Positions 24,359 to 33,796 are shown, numbered from the stretch's first letter. The stretch is 64,000 nucleotides of DNA from Campylobacter gastrosuis (GCF_030249845.1 NZ_JANURM010000004.1:1-64000), one strand, 5' to 3'. Program-made: numbers and translations. Notes: generated from the letters alone by a model not told the origin.

Positions 24359-25611
24359 AAGCTATAATACAGATTTGTTTTGAACGTGTATTTTTTGTAT
24401 TCATACAGGCTTTGATTTGATTTTACATCTGTGTAGCGAAAATTTAGCCCAAGTGCGAAATTTTTGCCAAGATTATGCATTAGTCCGGCTTCGTAGGCGG
24501 TTTTGTCATTTTTACGCTTTGTGTCGTATAAGAAATTCTCCGCCTTGTATCGCTCGTTGTGATACTCAGCCGAAGTAATTAGCGTGGTTTTTGGCGTGAT
24601 TTGGTATAAATTTTGAAGTTTTACGCCAAGTGAGCCATAATCCACGTTTGGATGAGCCTTACCTTTTAATTTATTCTCACGGCTAAAAAATAGCCCAAGT
24701 GTCGTTACACCAAAGGTGTCGCTATCATATCCTAGTGCCGTTTCAAGTGCGTAGTTTAGGGCATCTTTGTATTTATCATCTGAGCTTATAAAGCTCTTTT
24801 TTGACACTCTTAGTTTGCTTTTGCTGATGATTTTTTCATTTATTTTATAATCAAGCTTAAAAAGCAAAGAGTAGGTATTTAGATAACCGCTATCATCAAG
24901 CCAAATTCTATTTGCCTCCACGCCACCATAAAATTTATATTTGTCGCCGTAATTAGTAAGCCCAGAGCCAAAGAGCAAAAGCCCCACGTCGTTCTCTTTT
25001 AACTTGCGGTAGTTTTGCGTAAAGCCAACTATTTGGTTATCTAGCGTGAGCGTGTCGCTAAATTTATAGCTGTGATTTAGCGCGCTAAATGCTTCGTTTA
25101 GGTGGTCGCTTTTTCTCTCGTTTTTGTGTTTGCTTATCCCAAAATAGATATAATCAGCGGTGGCTGCGTTATTTGCATTGCTATCAAAGCCATATCCGAG
25201 CCCAAGCAGCCCGCCAAGGCTGTGCGGACTTTTTTGCCTACTTAGTGCGGATAGCTTTAAATTTATGTTTATTCTTACTTCGTTTGGTAGATTTGGGTTT
25301 TTTAAGACCTCGCTATAAAGGGTAGCGGCCTCGCTTGTGTTGCCGATTTTTTCTAAAATTTGAGCGATTTCAAGCTTTAATCTGTCGTTGTTTGGCTCTT
25401 TTTTAAGCAAAAATGCGTAGGCATTTAACGCCTCTTTGTATTTGCCTAGCTTGTCCGCACTTCTTGCGTATTTAAAGGTGTCAGCGTCGTTTAAAGGCGA
25501 ATTTTTTAGCTGTTCGTTTAGCTTTTCATATTCGTTTGAAAATTCTAGCTCTTGTGGCTCGTTTGCAGTTAAAATTTGAGCCACAAGGCAGATAAAAATC
25601 AGCTTTTTCAT
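24355..25611 (-). CDS. Outer-membrane TPR plus beta-barrel protein, SLAM-like
   Basis: The 418-residue protein has a signal peptide (cleavage near residue 16, LTANEP), TPR-like helices (about residues 45-125, with YKEALNAYAFLLKKEPNN), and then a beta-barrel starting with GLGYGFDSNANNAA and ending YYSF. TPR followed by a barrel opening with a DSN-N motif is the layout of surface lipoprotein assembly modifiers (SLAM, type XI secretion). The match is by architecture and is not proven. It overlaps the upstream FecR-domain gene by 4 nt (ATGA), which argues that it handles that protein. Confidence 0.7.
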   Translation of the reverse strand: MKKLIFICLVAQILTANEPQELEFSNEYEKLNEQLKNSPLNDADTFKYARSADKLGKYKEALNAYAFLLKKEPNNDRLKLEIAQILEKIGNTSEAATLYSEVLKNPNLPNEVRININLKLSALSRQKSPHSLGGLLGLGYGFDSNANNAATADYIYFGISKHKNERKSDHLNEAFSALNHSYKFSDTLTLDNQIVGFTQNYRKLKENDVGLLLFGSGLTNYGDKYKFYGGVEANRIWLDDSGYLNTYSLLFKLDYKINEKIISKSKLRVSKKSFISSDDKYKDALNYALETALGYDSDTFGVTTLGLFFSRENKLKGKAHPNVDYGSLGVKLQNLYQITPKTTLITSAEYHNERYKAENFLYDTKRKNDKTAYEAGLMHNLGKNFALGLNFRYTDVKSNQSLYEYKKYTFKTNLYYSF

Positions 25612-27902
25612 TGTCTTTGAGCGTTAAAGTCGCCTTTTATTGATTTTGCGTTTTCAATCGTTTGTGCCGTGCCTTTTATGGCGTCAATTTGTGTGCTAGT
25701 GCCTATAAATTTACCGCTGATTTGGTCATTGCTGTTTGAGATCTCAATCCCACTTGCACTCACGCTGCCACCGCTGAAATTTCGCGTTATATCGCTGCCA
25801 TCGTATTTGAAATTTAGCACGCCATTTTGCACACTAGCCCTTTCGTTGCCAAAATTTACGTCAAATCTGATTGAACTTGCGTTGTTTGTTACGGCAGCTC
25901 CATTTTCGGTTACGTTATTTACCGCTCCGCTAAATGATAGCAGGGTGTTTTGCTGTGCGTCTATGATTTGGCGAACGTATGAGATGATATCGGCGTTGTC
26001 TGAGATATTGCCTTTTAGCGTGTAGCCTTGGTCGTTTATCTCTATCGTGCCTTTTAAGCCGTCAATTGTGCGTTTGTTGCCTAAAAATTCTCCGATGATT
26101 GTTGTTTTTGGGCTTGTGATTTTAAAGGTGTTGCCCTCTATTATTATTTGTCCATTTACTAATGCTGATGGGCCTGATGTTATGATTGTATCTCTAAAAA
26201 TTTTGCCGTCAGCCAGTGTGATTTTATATTGCGTTTGTGTTTGTGGTGTGGCACCAAAGCCGATTGAGATACTTAAATTTTCAATCGTCGCCCCAGTTAA
26301 ATCTAGTCCGCCAAAGTCGGTAATTTGCATATTATTATCAAAAGCGATAAGTGTGCTTGTGTCGCTGACATTTAGTCTTTTTATTAGATTAGCAAGTGAA
26401 TCGGCAGTCTCAAAAAATGAGAGCGTCCCAGTTGGCGTGTAGTTTGATATGGCTGTGTTATTAAAGGCGTCGTTTGTGTCAAGCCAGAAGCTAACGCCGT
26501 TTTTGCTCTTTATAAATCCGCCGTATTCAATGCCGTCTATCACGACCCCAGCGTCAATTGAGCTCTCATCAAATGTGCCTTGAAGTCTGATTGGAGAGTT
26601 TATCTCAAACGTCGCTGTATCAGGCGATGAGCCTACTACTTGGGCGATTTGTCCGTTTAAATTCTCGCCAAAACCGCCAGTCGTGCTAGGGTCAGCAAAG
26701 AAGTATTTGCCGTCTATTATTTGTGGTGTCTCGCCGTTAAATTTTATCGTTAAATCAATAAAGCCATTTTTGATTTTGCTGTTTGTATCCTTAAACATAC
26801 CGCTTAATTTTATCGTGCCGTCTGGACTTTCATCGGCTAGTTTTTTTAGCTTTTGGATATATGTTGAGCCAACATCAAAAGTCGGCTTTAATCTTGGCTC
26901 TTGACTCTGACTTGGCGGTGTTGGCGTTGGTGTCGGATTTACCGGTGGATTTGGTGTCGGCGTCGGATTTGGATTTACTGGTGGCGTAGGCGTCGGTGTT
27001 GGTGTTGGTGTCGGATTTGGTGCTGGTGTCGGATTTGGTGCTGGATTTGGTTCAGGTGTATTTTTCGCATTTGTTATCTCGTTTTGGGCGTTAATTTGTG
27101 CCTGTTTTGTGGCTTCGGCGTTGGCTAAAACTGCCCAGTAACCCCAAGAATTCGCATTATCAGCACTAAGGCTGTTTTGCTGTGAGTTTTGGCTTTGCCC
27201 TGAATTTTGGCTTTGCTCTGCGTTTTGCGGTGTGCTATTTACGCTGTTTTGGCTTTGAGATGAGCTACTCTCAGCACCGCTGCCACCGCTTTTTTGTTCG
27301 CTTAAAACGCTAATGCTAGTAATTGCTGAAATTCCAGTTTTTGATAAAAATCCGCCCAAAACCTGCTCGGTGGCCGCCTTTGCTGGTGTTGGCGGTTGAT
27401 TTTGCGTGGTTTGAGAGTAGTTGCCCTGTTTTACCTCTACTTTTACGCCGTTTGACTCAATAAAAATCGCGCCTTTCGTGCAAATAACCACGCTATCATC
27501 GCCTAAAAATTCAGTCCCTCTAATACCAATCAACGCTGTTTTTGTTTTTAGCTTAAATCTGTTTGGATTTATCTTGCCAATTTGCCCAGTGATAGCGTGA
27601 AATGCACCTGTTGCGATCTCAAACTCTGCTTTTGGGGCTTTCTCATCAAATACGTAATCCTTGATATTTATCGTTGAATTATAGCCTAGCGTGATGATTG
27701 TTTTGTCGTTAAATACGATTTTTGCGATTGATTTTGCATTTGTTGAGATGATATCTTTTTCTTCAAGCTCTATGCCGTTTATCGCCTTTATCTCTTGATT
27801 ATCTCTTATGATTTTTGCCTCTCCGTCAAGTGAAACGATAGAGCCAACACTACCAAAAAGCCACGCACACAGCCCAAATAGGGCAAAAATTAACCTAATC
27901 AC
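25608..27902 (-). CDS. FecR-domain surface protein with Pro-Thr linker
   Basis: The 764-residue exported protein has a signal peptide (to about residue 18). A FecR-like domain lies at about 22-150 with the signature IGIRGTEFLG (around 125-134). A Ser/Gln/Asn-rich part is followed by a Pro/Thr/Asn-rich spacer (about 283-330). The C-terminal half is beta-rich, with repeated G-x-F-x-G segments (GEFLGNKRTIDG and GKFIGTSTQIDA). Those G-x-F-G segments recall TbpB-like barrel domains of SLAM cargo. There is no sigma factor or TonB receptor nearby, so it is not an iron-regulation FecR. GTG start with AAGGAA, and a TAAAAT box near 27931. It forms an operon with the barrel gene downstream. Confidence 0.72.
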   Translation of the reverse strand: MIRLIFALFGLCAWLFGSVGSIVSLDGEAKIIRDNQEIKAINGIELEEKDIISTNAKSIAKIVFNDKTIITLGYNSTINIKDYVFDEKAPKAEFEIATGAFHAITGQIGKINPNRFKLKTKTALIGIRGTEFLGDDSVVICTKGAIFIESNGVKVEVKQGNYSQTTQNQPPTPAKAATEQVLGGFLSKTGISAITSISVLSEQKSGGSGAESSSSQSQNSVNSTPQNAEQSQNSGQSQNSQQNSLSADNANSWGYWAVLANAEATKQAQINAQNEITNAKNTPEPNPAPNPTPAPNPTPTPTPTPTPPVNPNPTPTPNPPVNPTPTPTPPSQSQEPRLKPTFDVGSTYIQKLKKLADESPDGTIKLSGMFKDTNSKIKNGFIDLTIKFNGETPQIIDGKYFFADPSTTGGFGENLNGQIAQVVGSSPDTATFEINSPIRLQGTFDESSIDAGVVIDGIEYGGFIKSKNGVSFWLDTNDAFNNTAISNYTPTGTLSFFETADSLANLIKRLNVSDTSTLIAFDNNMQITDFGGLDLTGATIENLSISIGFGATPQTQTQYKITLADGKIFRDTIITSGPSALVNGQIIIEGNTFKITSPKTTIIGEFLGNKRTIDGLKGTIEINDQGYTLKGNISDNADIISYVRQIIDAQQNTLLSFSGAVNNVTENGAAVTNNASSIRFDVNFGNERASVQNGVLNFKYDGSDITRNFSGGSVSASGIEISNSNDQISGKFIGTSTQIDAIKGTAQTIENAKSIKGDFNAQRQ
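26912..27058. repeat. Degenerate tandem repeat encoding the Pro-Thr linker
   Basis: Short units related to GGTGTCGGATTT and GGTGTTGGTGTC repeat across about 147 bp. On the coding strand they give PNPTP and TPTPTP runs. Such repeats often change length between strains while staying in frame; the units here are multiples of three. Confidence 0.7.
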
Positions 27903-27930
27903 GAAAAATTCCTTGTTAAAAATTTAGCCC

Positions 27931-27936
27931 ATTTTA
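27931..27936 (-). promoter_or_regulatory. -10 box for the FecR/barrel operon
   Basis: TAAAAT on the minus strand lies about 29 nt before the GTG start, in the 70-nt gap after the dead esterase gene. Confidence 0.35.
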
Positions 27937-27972
27937 GTGAAATTTAGGTTAATTTTTGATAAAAGATTATCT

Positions 27973-29005
27973 TTACTTCGTGCGAGTAAATACCCATTTT
28001 AACGCACTATTTAGCTCATAGGCGTGTAGCCAAGTGTGGCGATGAGAACCGCCGTCAAAAATAGTTAGATACACGTGGCAGTCGTTGTTTATTAGCTCAT
28101 CTATCTTTTTATTTGCTAAATTTTTTCATCTACGTTAAATTTAGCCTGTTTGACGCAAACACCCAAGCTCTCTATCTTTTTAACAAGCTCTTGCATACTA
28201 TTTCTTGCACTCGTATCGCCGTCTGAAACGGCAATGAAAAGGTTTTGATTTGCCACGTTTTTATAAATTTGCGTATCCCATTTTGCAGCCAAAATATAAG
28301 AAGCAGCAAATAGATTTGGATATTTTACGTCAAGCGCAAGCGAGCTCATCGCACCCATTGACTGACCGGTGTTGTAAATTCTATTTTCGTTTATGTTAAA
28401 TCTATTTTGAAGCGATTTTATTAGCTCTACGACCACGTCAAGGGCTTTGCTGGTGTTAAAATTATCATCAACGATGACCCTGTCAAATTGTGGCGCTAAA
28501 ACGAAGCTTGGATTGTCCTTTTGCCACTCATCACTTGCAAATTTTACCGCTCCAAGCCCCTGAAATAGCGTTGCGTTAATATCTGGCGAAACTACCCCAG
28601 CGTCGTGCATAAACAAAATTAGCGGATAGCTTTTGTTTTTATCATAATCCTTTGGCACAAAAAGGTTGTAGTTTAGGCTAATGCCGTTGCTCGTGAAATT
28701 TCTTGCCTGAACTCATTAATTATTGGGGCGACCGAGCTATCAACTAAGGATAACTCTTTAAGCGTTAAAATCACGCTATCATTAGCTACTTTCATATCTT
28801 TTATCGCTCTTTCGCCGTTTTCATCACTTACCTTAAAATCGCACGAAATTGCTGATTTATCATCAAGCGGGGCGTCATATTTTATGATTATCTCATCAAG
28901 CTTTAAGCCGTTAGAGAAGACCTTGCCAACAGCCGTAACATTGGCACTTTGTGCACAAAATGCAAAATTTGCCAAGAGCGTGGTTAAAAGTAATTTTTTA
29001 AACAT
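27973..29005 (-). pseudogene. Exported alpha/beta-hydrolase esterase, two frameshifts
   Basis: Three frames on the minus strand join into one protein of about 343 residues. Piece 1 (29005-28673) has a signal peptide and an Ig-like domain and runs out after INEFRQ. Shifting near 28695-28715 gives ARNFTSNGISLNYNLFVPKDYDKN, which continues into piece 2 (28658-28116). Piece 2 contains the nucleophile motif GQSMGAMS and the acid region SDGDTS, then stops at an A6 run (T6 at 28121-28126 on the plus strand). One extra A restores LANKKIDEL... through GGSHRHTW, which carries the catalytic His, to a stop at 27973. All triad parts survive, but in different frames. It resembles esterase or feruloyl-esterase-like hydrolases. 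Assembly error at the homopolymer is possible for one lesion, less so for both. Confidence 0.8.
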
Positions 29006-29068
29006 TATTTGTCCTTTAAAATTTTTAGCGATTTTATAACTTTTTTGTTAAGAAAAAGAAAATTTGAT

Positions 29069-29074
29069 TATAAT
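29069..29074 (+). promoter_or_regulatory. -10 box for the ubiD-like gene
   Basis: TATAAT lies 26 nt before the ATG, with AAGGAT as ribosome site between. Confidence 0.55.
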
Positions 29075-29099
29075 CATACAAAAATTTAAGGATTAGTTG

Positions 29100-30917
29100 A
29101 TGAACTACATAGAAATTTTACGCCAAAATGGGCTTTTAAGAGAGATTAATGAGCCAACTGACATTGATTTAGAGATTGCTCACGCAAGTTACATTGAGGT
29201 TAAAAAGGCCAATAGCAAAGCACTTTTATTTAAAAATGTGGTTGATAAAAATGGCAAAAAATATCCGCCGGTTTTAACAAATATCTTTGGCTCATTTCGC
29301 GCCACGGAGCTAATTTTAGGCAAAAAGCCTGATGAGATAGCAGGCGAAATTGAAGCACTTTTAAAGCCAAAAAAGCCACAAAATTTTAAAGAAAAGATTG
29401 ATTTTTTAGGCTATCTATTTAGTATGCGTAAAATTTTTACCAAAAAACTAAGCGGACGTGGGGCGTGTCAGGAGGTTATAAATCTTGGTGAGAGCGTTAA
29501 TTTGCTTGATCTGCCAGCGCTTAAAACGTGGGAGCTTGACGGCGGTGCGTTTATCACAATGGGGCAGGTTTATACTCAAAGTCTTGACGGGAATTTGCAA
29601 AATTTAGGTATGTATAGGCTTCAAATTTATGACAAAAACCGCCTTGGTATGCACTGGCAAATCCACAAAGACGGCGCAAATTTCTTTAACGAGTATAAAA
29701 AGGCTGGGCTAAAAATGCCAGTTTCAGTAGCAATCGGTGGCGACCCGCTTTACATTTGGTGCGCTCAGGCGCCACTGCCAAAGGGTATTTTTGAGCTTTT
29801 GCTTTATGGCTTTATTAGAAAAAGCCCTGCAAAGCTTGTAAAATCGCTCACAAACGACATTTACGTCCCGCACGACGCTGATTTTGTCATTGAGGGCTTT
29901 GTTGATACTGCTAAATTTGAGCTTGAAGGTCCTTTTGGCGATCACACTGGCTTTTATACGCCGATTTTGCCGTTTCCAGTTATGGACGTAACGGCGATCA
30001 CTCATAAAAAAGAGCCGATTTTTGCAGCCACGGTCGTTGGCAAACCGCCACTTGAAGATAAATTTATGGGACACGCAACCGAGCGAATTTTCTTGCCACT
30101 GCTTCGCACCAGTGTGCCTGAGCTAGTTGATTATAATATGCCTGAAAATGGCGTCTTTCACAACCTAATTTTGGCAAAATTAAACGTGCTTTACCCAGCT
30201 CACGCAAAACAAGCAATGCACGCATTTTGGGGCGTGGGGCAGATGAGCTTTGTAAAACACGCCATTTTTGTTGATGAAAATGCTCCGAGTTTAGGCGATT
30301 TTGACGCTATTTCAAGCTACGTTTTAAACCGCTTTGGGACTAAGTCTATGCTTATTAGCGAGGGGGTTTGCGACCAGCTTGATCACGCCTCGCCTAATGC
30401 TTGTTTTGGCGGTAAGCTCGGCATTGACGCTACGGCTGATTTTTGCGAGTTTGTGCCTGAAATTTTAAGCGATGAGCTACTTTTAGAAAAATTTAGGGCA
30501 AAAAGTGATGAAATTTTGGGGCTTCAACAATATAAAACCGATACAAAAAGCCCAGTTTGCGTGGTTAAAATTTCAAAAAATCGCAGAGCAGATGAGATTT
30601 TTAGAGAAATTTTAGAGTTTAAAGAGCATTTTAAAATTCTAATATTTTTTAGCGAATGTAACGGCGAAAAGGTGCAACTTAATAACCTTTATATGCTAAT
30701 TTGGCGTTTGGTAAATCACATTGACGCGCTCCGTGATATTTACGTAAAAGATGGGCGAGTTTTGGTTGATGCAAGTATTAAGGGCAGGATTGATGGCTTT
30801 AATAGAGAGTGGCCAAAGCAGACTGACTGCACCAAAGCGGTCGTTGATGAGCTAATCAAAAAAGGCGTGGTAAAAAACGAGCCTGAGTTGTTTAGTAAAT
30901 TTGAGATTTTTGGCTAA
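29100..30917 (+). CDS. UbiD-family decarboxylase (probably menaquinone pathway)
   Basis: The 605-residue prenylated-FMN-type decarboxylase has family blocks such as NIFGSFRATELILG, GMYRLQIYDKNRLGMHWQIHK-like and EGPFGDHTGFYTP. Campylobacter makes menaquinone by the futalosine route and has no ubiquinone, so a late decarboxylation in menaquinone synthesis is the likely job. I call it by family and not by a firm symbol. ATG at 29100 with AAGGAT is preferred over the TTG 3 nt earlier. Its 3' end overlaps the facing winged-helix gene by 26 nt. Confidence 0.88.
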   Translation: MNYIEILRQNGLLREINEPTDIDLEIAHASYIEVKKANSKALLFKNVVDKNGKKYPPVLTNIFGSFRATELILGKKPDEIAGEIEALLKPKKPQNFKEKIDFLGYLFSMRKIFTKKLSGRGACQEVINLGESVNLLDLPALKTWELDGGAFITMGQVYTQSLDGNLQNLGMYRLQIYDKNRLGMHWQIHKDGANFFNEYKKAGLKMPVSVAIGGDPLYIWCAQAPLPKGIFELLLYGFIRKSPAKLVKSLTNDIYVPHDADFVIEGFVDTAKFELEGPFGDHTGFYTPILPFPVMDVTAITHKKEPIFAATVVGKPPLEDKFMGHATERIFLPLLRTSVPELVDYNMPENGVFHNLILAKLNVLYPAHAKQAMHAFWGVGQMSFVKHAIFVDENAPSLGDFDAISSYVLNRFGTKSMLISEGVCDQLDHASPNACFGGKLGIDATADFCEFVPEILSDELLLEKFRAKSDEILGLQQYKTDTKSPVCVVKISKNRRADEIFREILEFKEHFKILIFFSECNGEKVQLNNLYMLIWRLVNHIDALRDIYVKDGRVLVDASIKGRIDGFNREWPKQTDCTKAVVDELIKKGVVKNEPELFSKFEIFG

Positions 30918-31140
30918 GCTCATAAACGCCATTTTTTATGCGTTTTAAAACTCCGGCGTTTTGTAGCATTTTAAACGTTGCAATCGCCGTTGGTTTGCTA
31001 ATTTTTAGCTCTTTTGAAATTTCATCAATTGTAAAATTTAAAAAGCCATTTTTGTTTGCATTTTTTGCGATAAACTCAATCACGGCTACCTTTTTATCCC
31101 CAAGCAACGCCCCAAAAATCGCCCTTTCAAGCTCACTCAT
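30892..31140 (-). CDS. Small winged-helix DNA-binding protein
   Basis: Starting at the internal ATG (MSELERAIFG) the product is 82 residues; a longer frame to 31161 has no support. A helix-turn-helix is clear: FTIDEISKELKISKPTAIATFKMLQNAGVLKRIKNGVYEL, with a recognition helix (KPTAIATFKMLQ) and a wing (KRIKNGVYEL). It overlaps the end of dgkA by 8 nt and converges on the ubiD-like gene. Target unknown. Confidence 0.75.
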   Translation of the reverse strand: MSELERAIFGALLGDKKVAVIEFIAKNANKNGFLNFTIDEISKELKISKPTAIATFKMLQNAGVLKRIKNGVYELSQKSQIY

Positions 31141-31498
31141 AAAACTTACCAAATATAGCAAAGCACCAAAGCGACGCCGTAATGATATTTGCTATCATCA
31201 CAGCAGCACTGCCTGCGTCTTTTGCAGCACCTGCAAGAGCGTGAAAATCGGTGCTTGCTAAATCCACAGCTCGCTCAATCGCCGAATTTAAACACTCAAC
31301 AACAAGCACAAAAGCCATTGAAAAAATCAGAAAAATGTTTAAAACATAGCCAAAATCAAAAAAGAAAAGCGATATTGAAAGTGGCGTAAAAGTAAGAATT
31401 TCAAGCCTAAAACTCTGCTCGTTTTTGTAAATTTCAGCAAAACCTTTAATAGCATAACCCCAGTTTTTTAAAAAGTGATATTTTGGTTGATTTCGCAC
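31133..31498 (-). CDS. dgkA: Diacylglycerol kinase
   Basis: The 121-residue integral membrane enzyme phosphorylates diacylglycerol and recycles it from membrane-derived sugar or lipid reactions. It shows the family signature ECLNSAIERAVDLAS followed by HALAGAAKDAGSAAV, with three membrane helices. Length is standard. The start lies 57 nt from the divergent xth start. Confidence 0.93.
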   Translation of the reverse strand: MRNQPKYHFLKNWGYAIKGFAEIYKNEQSFRLEILTFTPLSISLFFFDFGYVLNIFLIFSMAFVLVVECLNSAIERAVDLASTDFHALAGAAKDAGSAAVMIANIITASLWCFAIFGKFYE

Positions 31499-31527
31499 AA
31501 AATGCCCTTAAATTTAGAAAATTTTCT

Positions 31528-31533
31528 TATAAT
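31528..31533 (+). promoter_or_regulatory. -10 box for xth
   Basis: TATAAT lies 22 nt before the xth ATG, with AAAGGA between. Confidence 0.5.
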
Positions 31534-31554
31534 TTTAGCCAAAAAAGGATTAAA

Positions 31555-32313
31555 ATGAAACTAATAAGCTGGAATGTCAATGGACTTAGGGCTGTTGCTA
31601 ATAAAGATGGTTTTGCGTGGCTTAGTGAAGCAAAGCCCGATTTTTTGGCTCTTCAAGAGATAAAGGTCAAAGAAGCTGACGTGCCAAGCGAAATTTATAA
31701 GCTCGGTTTTAATGAGATTAGCCTAAACTCAGGGCTTAGAGCTGGGTATTCTGGCGTGATGAGCTTAGCTAAATTTCAGATGACAACGCACAAAGGGCAG
31801 TTTTTTGATGATAGTGAGGGCAGGGTTTTAGAGCACCATTTTGGCGATGTCGTGCTTTTTAACATCTACTTTCCAAATGGGCAAAAAGATGATGAGCGTT
31901 TGGCTTACAAAATGGCGTTTTATAAGGCATTTTTGGCATATTGCGATGAAATTTTAAAAAGCGGTAAGGAGATTATAATCTGTGGCGATGTAAATACAGC
32001 ACACACCGAGATTGATTTAAAAAATCCAAAGGCAAATGCCAAAACTAGCGGATTTTTAGCGATTGAGAGAGCGTGGATAGATGAGCTTTTATCGCACGGA
32101 TTTATTGACACATTTAGGCACTTTTATCCGCAAAAAACGGACGCTTACTCGTGGTGGAGCTACCGATTTAATGCAAGGGCTAAAAATGTCGGCTGGAGGA
32201 TTGATTATTTTTTCATCTCAAATGGGCTTAAAAATCGGCTAAAAAACGCATTTATAATGCCTGAAATTTTAGGTAGTGATCACTGCCCAGTTGGGATTGA
32301 AATAGAAATTTAA
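31555..32313 (+). CDS. xth: Exodeoxyribonuclease III (AP endonuclease)
   Basis: The 252-residue Mg-dependent nuclease opens abasic sites in base-excision repair. Motifs are SWNVNGLRA (residues 5-13), LQEIK, CGDVNTAHTEIDL, WWSYRFNAR, WRIDYFF and SDHCPVG. I set the start at 31555 (MKLISWNVNG) after AAAGGATTAAA; the upstream extension of the frame is not protein-like. A second AP endonuclease (nfo) lies 3 kb downstream. Confidence 0.95.
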   Translation: MKLISWNVNGLRAVANKDGFAWLSEAKPDFLALQEIKVKEADVPSEIYKLGFNEISLNSGLRAGYSGVMSLAKFQMTTHKGQFFDDSEGRVLEHHFGDVVLFNIYFPNGQKDDERLAYKMAFYKAFLAYCDEILKSGKEIIICGDVNTAHTEIDLKNPKANAKTSGFLAIERAWIDELLSHGFIDTFRHFYPQKTDAYSWWSYRFNARAKNVGWRIDYFFISNGLKNRLKNAFIMPEILGSDHCPVGIEIEI

Positions 32314-32356
32314 ACTAATTTTAGTAAAATTGCACTTTTTGTTTAAAGGAGAAAAA

Positions 32357-33697
32357 ATGTGTGCGATTGTGGGTGTGATAAACTCAAAAGATGCGGCTAA
32401 AACAGCCTATTATGCGTTATTTGCTATGCAACACAGGGGTCAAGAAGCAAGTGGTATTAGTGCCTGTGATGAAAATGGCAAAATTCGCACGATTAAAGAC
32501 AGAGGGCTTGTAACTGAGGTCTTTGGTAAGGATAGTTTTGACGTTTTAAAGGGCGATATGGCAATCGGACACAACCGCTACGCCACGGCTGGCAGTGACT
32601 CACTTCTTGACGCACAGCCAGTAACTGCAAACTACGCATTAGGCTCAATCTCAGTCGTTCATAACGGCAATTTTGTAAATAAAGACGAGGTAAGGGATGC
32701 ACTTATTGAAGAGGGCGCGATTTTTGGGTCAAATATGGATACTGAAAATATCGTTCATCTAATCGCACAACACAAGAGCAAAAGCCTAAAAGAACGCATA
32801 ATCTACGCACTCAGCAAGGTTTTGGGTGCTTACTGCCTTTTAATCCAATCAAGACATAAAACCTTTGCGATTAGGGATAGATACGGCGTTAGACCGCTCT
32901 CGCTTGGGCGTTTAAAAGATGGCGGATATATCGTAGCTAGCGAAACTTGTGCCTTTGATTTGGTGGAGGCTGAGTTTATTAGAGATATAAATCCGGGCGA
33001 AATGGTCATTTTTGAGCGTGGTAGCAACGAGATAAGAAGTGAGCAAATTTTCACCCCAGACCCACGAATTTGTGCCTTTGAGTATATCTATTTTGCGCGT
33101 CCAGATAGCGTGATTGAGGGTAAAAATGTCTATGAAATTAGGCAAAATATGGGGCGAGTTTTGGCTCAAAAAAGCAAAATAGAGGCTGATTTTGTAATCC
33201 CAGTGCCAGATAGCGGAGTAGCGGCTGCGCTTGGCTATGCTAAGCAGAGCGGACTGCCTTTTGAGGCGGCGATTGTGAGAAATCACTACGTTGGCAGGAC
33301 GTTTATTGAGCCGACACAGGAGCTACGAAATTTAAAGGTCAAGCTAAAACTAAATCCAATGTCAAGCGTCTTAAAGGGCAAGAGCGTGGTTGTGGTAGAT
33401 GACAGCATCGTCCGTGGCACGACTAGCAAAAAAATCGTGGAGCTTTTACGCCACGCTGGTGTTAATAAGGTGCATTTTAGGGTCGCTTGTCCAGAGCTAA
33501 AATTCCCAGAACGCTACGGCATAGACACGCCAAGCTTTGCTGAGCTAATCTCTGCAAATAAAAATGTAGAGCAGGTGCGTGAGTATATCGGTGCTGATAG
33601 CTTGGAATTTTTAAGCATTGATGAGCTAAAAACTGCACTTGGCAATGAGCGAAACTACTCGCTTGTTAGCTTTGATGGCGATTATTTCATAAAATAA
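32357..33697 (+). CDS. purF: Amidophosphoribosyltransferase PurF
   Basis: The first enzyme of purine synthesis makes phosphoribosylamine from PRPP and glutamine. The 446-residue product starts MCAIVGV with the catalytic Cys at position 2, which fixes the start at 32357 (AAAGGAG upstream). The PRPP-binding loop VVVVDDSIVRGTTSKK and the NTN-hydrolase blocks GHNRYATAG and NGN are present. There is no long propeptide, so activation needs only loss of Met. Confidence 0.97.
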   Translation: MCAIVGVINSKDAAKTAYYALFAMQHRGQEASGISACDENGKIRTIKDRGLVTEVFGKDSFDVLKGDMAIGHNRYATAGSDSLLDAQPVTANYALGSISVVHNGNFVNKDEVRDALIEEGAIFGSNMDTENIVHLIAQHKSKSLKERIIYALSKVLGAYCLLIQSRHKTFAIRDRYGVRPLSLGRLKDGGYIVASETCAFDLVEAEFIRDINPGEMVIFERGSNEIRSEQIFTPDPRICAFEYIYFARPDSVIEGKNVYEIRQNMGRVLAQKSKIEADFVIPVPDSGVAAALGYAKQSGLPFEAAIVRNHYVGRTFIEPTQELRNLKVKLKLNPMSSVLKGKSVVVVDDSIVRGTTSKKIVELLRHAGVNKVHFRVACPELKFPERYGIDTPSFAELISANKNVEQVREYIGADSLEFLSIDELKTALGNERNYSLVSFDGDYFIK

Positions 33698-33701
33698 TTT
33701 T

Positions 33702-33715
33702 GGGGCTTTTGCCCC
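33702..33715 (+). terminator. Short hairpin after purF
   Basis: GGGGC-TTTT-GCCCC begins 4 nt after the purF stop. There is no clean T-run after it, so it is a weak terminator call. Confidence 0.4.
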
Positions 33716-33796
33716 TTGAAATTCTTATAGAAAAAATTTACTTTTTAAAGTGTTGTAAAAAAACTGATAAGTGAAAATTTTGGGATTTAAAAGTAG

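Noticed and set aside
26901..27128. Plus-strand frame rich in Trp, Arg and Cys
   Set aside because: It is the antisense of the Pro-Thr repeat; its odd composition is an artefact of the repeat.
25608..27902. FecR-type iron signalling regulator
   Set aside because: There is no ECF sigma factor or TonB-dependent receptor nearby. The protein has a signal peptide and a long surface-like C-terminus.
31483..31554. N-terminal extension of exonuclease III
   Set aside because: The family starts at MKLISWNVNG, and the ribosome site AAAGGA is just before 31555. The extension overlaps the dgkA start.
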